In this document: positions 61,420-64,000 of the stretch, piece by piece
Layout of the letters: every line of letters begins with the position of its first letter
How positions within the stretch are numbered: the first letter of the stretch is position 1
Assembly: GCF_900108095.1 (NCBI RefSeq)
Contig: NZ_FNWL01000001.1
Span: forward strand, 1,178,001 to 1,242,000
DNA length: 64,000 bases
Direction of reading: 5' to 3'
Source: Natronorubrum sediminis
GTDB lineage: Archaea; Halobacteriota; Halobacteria; Halobacteriales; Natrialbaceae
Notes under the pieces: generated by a model
Told to the model about the DNA's origin: nothing
Seen by the model: the letters and a program-made list of their open reading frames with translations, nothing else
The model's database searches: none
Translations under genes and position numbers: made by a program

Positions 61420-61722
61420 GGGTGAGGCAGTATCCCCGGTGGTCGCTCACGCCGTTCGGGGATTCAAACCGGTTCTGATCGTGAGCTAAGCAAGTTCCCG
61501 TATTTGGTCAAGCAAATTAATCCACAGGGTTAGTTTGCTCGCTCCGCTGTGATGGATGGTGAGAGGCCATATCTGTAGGCAATGCCGGGGAATACAACCC
61601 GGAGTAGCTAATGAACAGGTGTGGTAAAACATCTCTTAGGTAGCGTCCCAAGCAAGAGCGGCTGAAGGGAACTGGCTTGGGGCGTTCTGCAACTTTGAAA
61701 AATTGTGGTATTGAATACCACA
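61420..61722 (+). ncRNA. Candidate novel structured RNA (~300 nt) of the integrated element
   Basis: A GC-richer island in AT-rich DNA, with no open frame and several strong helices. Pseudoknot-type pairings: gtgag (61422-61426) with ctcac (61446-61450), and atccccg (61432-61438) with cggggat (61457-61463). A 10-bp hairpin is at 61511-61520/61530-61539, ccggg/cccgg at 61585-61602, a 10-bp stem cgtcccaagc (61644-61653) with gcttggggcg (61675-61684), and a final perfect 8-bp hairpin tgtggtat/ataccaca (61704-61722). A TATA box precedes it. It is not tRNA, RNase P, SRP or box C/D in any way I recognise. Possible regulatory or catalytic RNA of the element. Confidence 0.55.
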
Positions 61723-61794
61723 GTGGTCAGTAACAAAATATATGTTACAATAAATGTAGTAACGATACTTAATCAAACCTTCAAAAGACATACC

Positions 61795-61920
61795 TTAGCG
61801 ACTGGAAGGGACCCTAATCCCATCACCTAACTATTTTCACTTCTATTCATTCAGTGTAAGAATTATATTACGGTTCCAATGGAAAGAGTAGATGAAACTC
61901 TCACCCCTTCCCGTCGCTAA
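61795..61920. repeat. 16-base inverted repeat pair, one mismatch, 94-base spacer
   Basis: ttagcgactggaaggg (61795-61810) and cccttcccgtcgctaa (61905-61920) are reverse complements except at one position. The spacer is AT-rich, without a gene. It might be the ends of a miniature element, a replication origin/terminator, or a stem of a long RNA. Confidence 0.75.
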
Positions 61921-62183
61921 AATACTCTGAATTGATTTCTATTGCAATTGTATCCTATTCAAAGTTAGAAGGGTTGCACACATTGTGACGAAGATTGGTA
62001 AGCAACCTACGTGGCACGAATTTCAATCACACTAATCAATGAGCGAGGGTCATACCTCGGATTCAGACGAAGGGCTTCATTGATCTGGTTGAGAGGAATA
62101 CTGATGGGATTTATTTATCCGATCTGATTGGGATGGAAGTTCCTCATAAGAAGTTGGCGAAGAAATTCCTTTACTCACCAAAT

Positions 62184-62816
62184 TCAATATTCTTCTAACA
62201 AGCTTTCTTTCTTCTCTTCAAATTCCCTATCTGTGATGATCTCTTCCTCCTTAAGGTCTTTAAGTTCACGGAGTTTTGTAGATATATCTGTGATTTGTTT
62301 CAGTTCATTACTCTCTTCTGGAACACTTTCTTTAGATCTAAGCGCGATTCTTTCGGTGTTTTTCTTCTTAGATAGTTTCTCATAGGCGACATTGCCAGCA
62401 CCAAACGTCCACAGGCCGGTTGCTAATCCAGTTAATGTATGGCCACCAATAGTACCGCCACTTGTATTCTCCATCACTACACGCTCGTTCTTTTGATCTA
62501 TCTCCGCGATCTCCCACCCTTCTGCTTGTCTATCTTCAACTTGTTCCCTTAACCCTGGATCACTTATTGATTCTAACCCTAATTTTTCTTCAGATTTAAC
62601 GTCATCTACAAGCTTAGAAAACGATTTGACCACTTCTCGCTTAGAAGCTTCGTACCCACAGCTATCACAGTAGTAGTCAAATGGAGTGAAAATGCGTCCG
62701 TTAGCAAAATCAAAAACACTTTCTCTTGTTCGGTAAATTTTATCTTCAGAACACTCTGGGCAAGGCTTGAAAATATCGTGTTCACCAGGCTCACTCTCCA
62801 ATTCAAACATACCCAT
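62184..62816 (-). CDS. Zinc-ribbon and SHOCT-domain protein
   Basis: 210 residues. A treble-clef/zinc ribbon with Cys19-x-x-Cys22 and Cys50-x-x-Cys53; a helical middle (60-110); a short glycine-rich hydrophobic segment (about 119-143, GGTIGGHTLTGLATGLWTFG); and a C-terminal SHOCT domain (about 178-210, LRELKDLKEEEIITDREFEEKKESLL). SHOCT modules often occur in mobile or secreted proteins as oligomerisation parts. AT-rich codon use. It is just downstream of the integrase on the same strand, 76 bases apart, so possibly co-expressed. Confidence 0.8.
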   Translation of the reverse strand: MGMFELESEPGEHDIFKPCPECSEDKIYRTRESVFDFANGRIFTPFDYYCDSCGYEASKREVVKSFSKLVDDVKSEEKLGLESISDPGLREQVEDRQAEGWEIAEIDQKNERVVMENTSGGTIGGHTLTGLATGLWTFGAGNVAYEKLSKKKNTERIALRSKESVPEESNELKQITDISTKLRELKDLKEEEIITDREFEEKKESLLEEY

Positions 62817-62892
62817 AACTGATTCTTAAAGTCATTCTACTTAATACCTTTCAACATTTGTCATTTGAACGTTGGGAATAGTAGATGTATAA

Positions 62893-63999
62893 TCAGCCCA
62901 TTCGATTGAGGGCATCCCGTCGATCCTCGACAGGTGTTTGATCGTATCGTATTGTGGTTCTCTCTGACTTGTGGCGTAATTGGGCTTGTGCTGCTGCTAA
63001 CCCTTCCTCTCTCGTCATATACGTACCGACACTGTGTCGAATCGTGTACCAGCTAACTTGCCGGTTTTCGGTTGGAATCTCTGCTATTTCAAACAGTTTC
63101 TCTAATACCTGCCGGAGAGAACTTGTCTGATAAGGGTTCCCAAAGCGTGTGAGCCATAGCTGATCCGTCCCTTCATACAAGTCGTACTGCTTTCGCTCTT
63201 CTAACCATCGGTCAAGGGCCTTTGCTGTTCTGTCCTGTAGCCCAACAGTCCAATGGCCCTCATTTTTTGAACTCTCTTCTTTGGGGATTCGTAGTACTGC
63301 GTTATCAATGTCAATCCATGTCGTCTTTGCTCGCTCGACTTCCACCGGGCGAAGTCCAGCATCAAGACTGACCCATACCATGCTCGGGAACTTCCAACTG
63401 TTTGCTCGCTTCCAGTCGTCGGGGGTTACATCGGACTTGTTCTTGCTGAACCGTTGAGCAAGGTACGCTTTCCACTTGTCACGATTAGCAGCTGTTAGGT
63501 CGCTATACGCAGGGATTGAACCGTATTCTAAGGCCGCTTCTCGTATCTTACCGCGTTCCTCACGGGTTAGGAAGTCACGAGGCTCGCTACTACCCGAAGG
63601 TTCTGTGAAGACAATATCCGGTTCCCACAATTCGCTATTTCGTTCGTGGTGTTTGTACTTGAACAAGCGTTTGATGGAACTTTGTGTATTATTCCGCGAA
63701 TAGTCACTTTCGTCCCTTCGCGCCAACTCCTTCATGTAGTCGTTGGCATGGCTATGAGTGATTTCGGTCGTGTACCCCTTCCCGTCGTTCCAAGTCCACC
63801 GATAAAACTTGTCTAACCGGGCTGCGGTGTTTTTCACTGTTGCTTCCGCATACCCTTCGACCATATCCGGGTCTTTACCGAACACCAGCAACCACTCTAC
63901 GAGCTTCTTTCGGTGGTCTTTGTAATCGAGTACCTGCCGGTCGTTTAACCACTCTCTCGAGGGTTCGGGAACCAGTTTGATACCGTCAGTGTCTACCAT
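62893..63999 (-). CDS. Tyrosine recombinase (integrase) of the element
   Basis: 368 residues. N-terminal SAM-like core-binding domain (about 20-130) and catalytic domain (about 140-368). Catalytic residues: Arg217 in AGLRPVE, Lys245 region, Arg321 (YTIRHSVGTY, where the usual His of the HxxR box is Tyr318), His343 (LRHKSERTT) and nucleophile Tyr352. It should integrate and excise the element at the tRNA site near 59811. The ATG lies at 63997-63999, at the very window edge, so an upstream start cannot be excluded. Codon use is AT-richer than the chromosome. Confidence 0.9.
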   Translation of the reverse strand: MVDTDGIKLVPEPSREWLNDRQVLDYKDHRKKLVEWLLVFGKDPDMVEGYAEATVKNTAARLDKFYRWTWNDGKGYTTEITHSHANDYMKELARRDESDYSRNNTQSSIKRLFKYKHHERNSELWEPDIVFTEPSGSSEPRDFLTREERGKIREAALEYGSIPAYSDLTAANRDKWKAYLAQRFSKNKSDVTPDDWKRANSWKFPSMVWVSLDAGLRPVEVERAKTTWIDIDNAVLRIPKEESSKNEGHWTVGLQDRTAKALDRWLEERKQYDLYEGTDQLWLTRFGNPYQTSSLRQVLEKLFEIAEIPTENRQVSWYTIRHSVGTYMTREEGLAAAQAQLRHKSERTTIRYDQTPVEDRRDALNRMG

Positions 64000-64000
64000 A

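Larger units (their letters stand above)
60580..62183. other. 1.6 kb AT-rich stretch with no convincing protein gene
   Basis: Between two minus-strand genes of the element. It contains a 35-codon ORF candidate (60809), a hairpin (60956), a GC-richer structured RNA candidate with promoter (61394-61722) and a 126-base inverted-repeat structure (61795-61920). Frames elsewhere are short and without codon bias. It may hold replication or control functions of the element. Confidence 0.6.

Noticed and set aside
60580-62183. CRISPR array in the AT-rich stretch
   Set aside because: No regularly spaced identical repeats; the repeats present are a hairpin and one inverted pair.
62128-62385. 85-codon plus-strand Ser/Phe-rich ORF
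   Set aside because: Antisense to the SHOCT-domain end of the protein at 62184; serine-rich composition is the usual shadow of Glu/Lys-rich coding DNA.

Overview
The window is chromosomal DNA of a halophilic archaeon (class Halobacteria, probably Natrialbaceae-like). The encoded proteins are very acidic and the coding DNA is GC-rich. The promoters are archaeal TATA boxes sitting about 25 bases upstream of leaderless start codons. Characteristic families are present: a SAMP-type JAMM desampylase, archaemetzincin, an ABCE1 ribosome recycling factor, a PIN-domain ATPase, an Hvo_1808-type surface protein and HalOD1/DUF7344-type regulators. There are no rRNA genes, no CRISPR array and no insertion sequence.

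Layout. 1-17.4 kb is mostly core metabolism: the end of hisS, a sulfatase, a large cohesin/CARDB surface protein, a JAMM protease overlapping a cobalamin-binding protein gene, an F420 reductase, an LLM flavin oxidoreductase, GDPD, a FAD/Rieske oxidoreductase, a HAD phosphatase, an M50-like protease, UPF0146 and archaemetzincin. 17.4-19.6 kb is an EMC6-like/ABCE1 operon. 19.8-29.9 kb is a cell-surface locus: three small secreted proteins sharing a processed N-terminal motif (DUF1102/TasA-like), a giant von Willebrand A protein with a pilin-like N-terminus, a SipW-type signal peptidase, a DUF5305 protein and a membrane-bound winged-helix regulator. 30-57.7 kb returns to housekeeping and accessory genes (acyl-CoA ligase, nadE, htpX, PINA-like ATPase, globin-coupled transducer, M20 and M32 peptidases, two SDRs, vapBC, thioredoxin, nicotinate phosphoribosyltransferase, AMMECR1). 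It also holds several short genes and a structured RNA candidate near 51.1 kb. 57.8-58.4 kb is the RNase P RNA gene, followed by a Tat-exported alpha/beta hydrolase.

59.5-64.0 kb is the left end of an integrated element. It opens with a cluster of palindromic repeats and fragments of a tRNA-Arg 3' end. It continues as AT-rich DNA with a two-TM protein, a 1.6 kb protein-poor stretch containing a roughly 300-nt highly structured RNA candidate with its own promoter, a zinc-ribbon/SHOCT protein and a tyrosine recombinase. The right end of the element, and presumably the intact tRNA gene, lie outside the window.

The two most interesting regions are the surface-fibre locus (19.8-29.9 kb) and the structured RNA within the mobile element (61.42-61.72 kb). 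All functional statements come from reading motifs and context. No database search or folding program was run, and boundaries of RNA genes are approximate.
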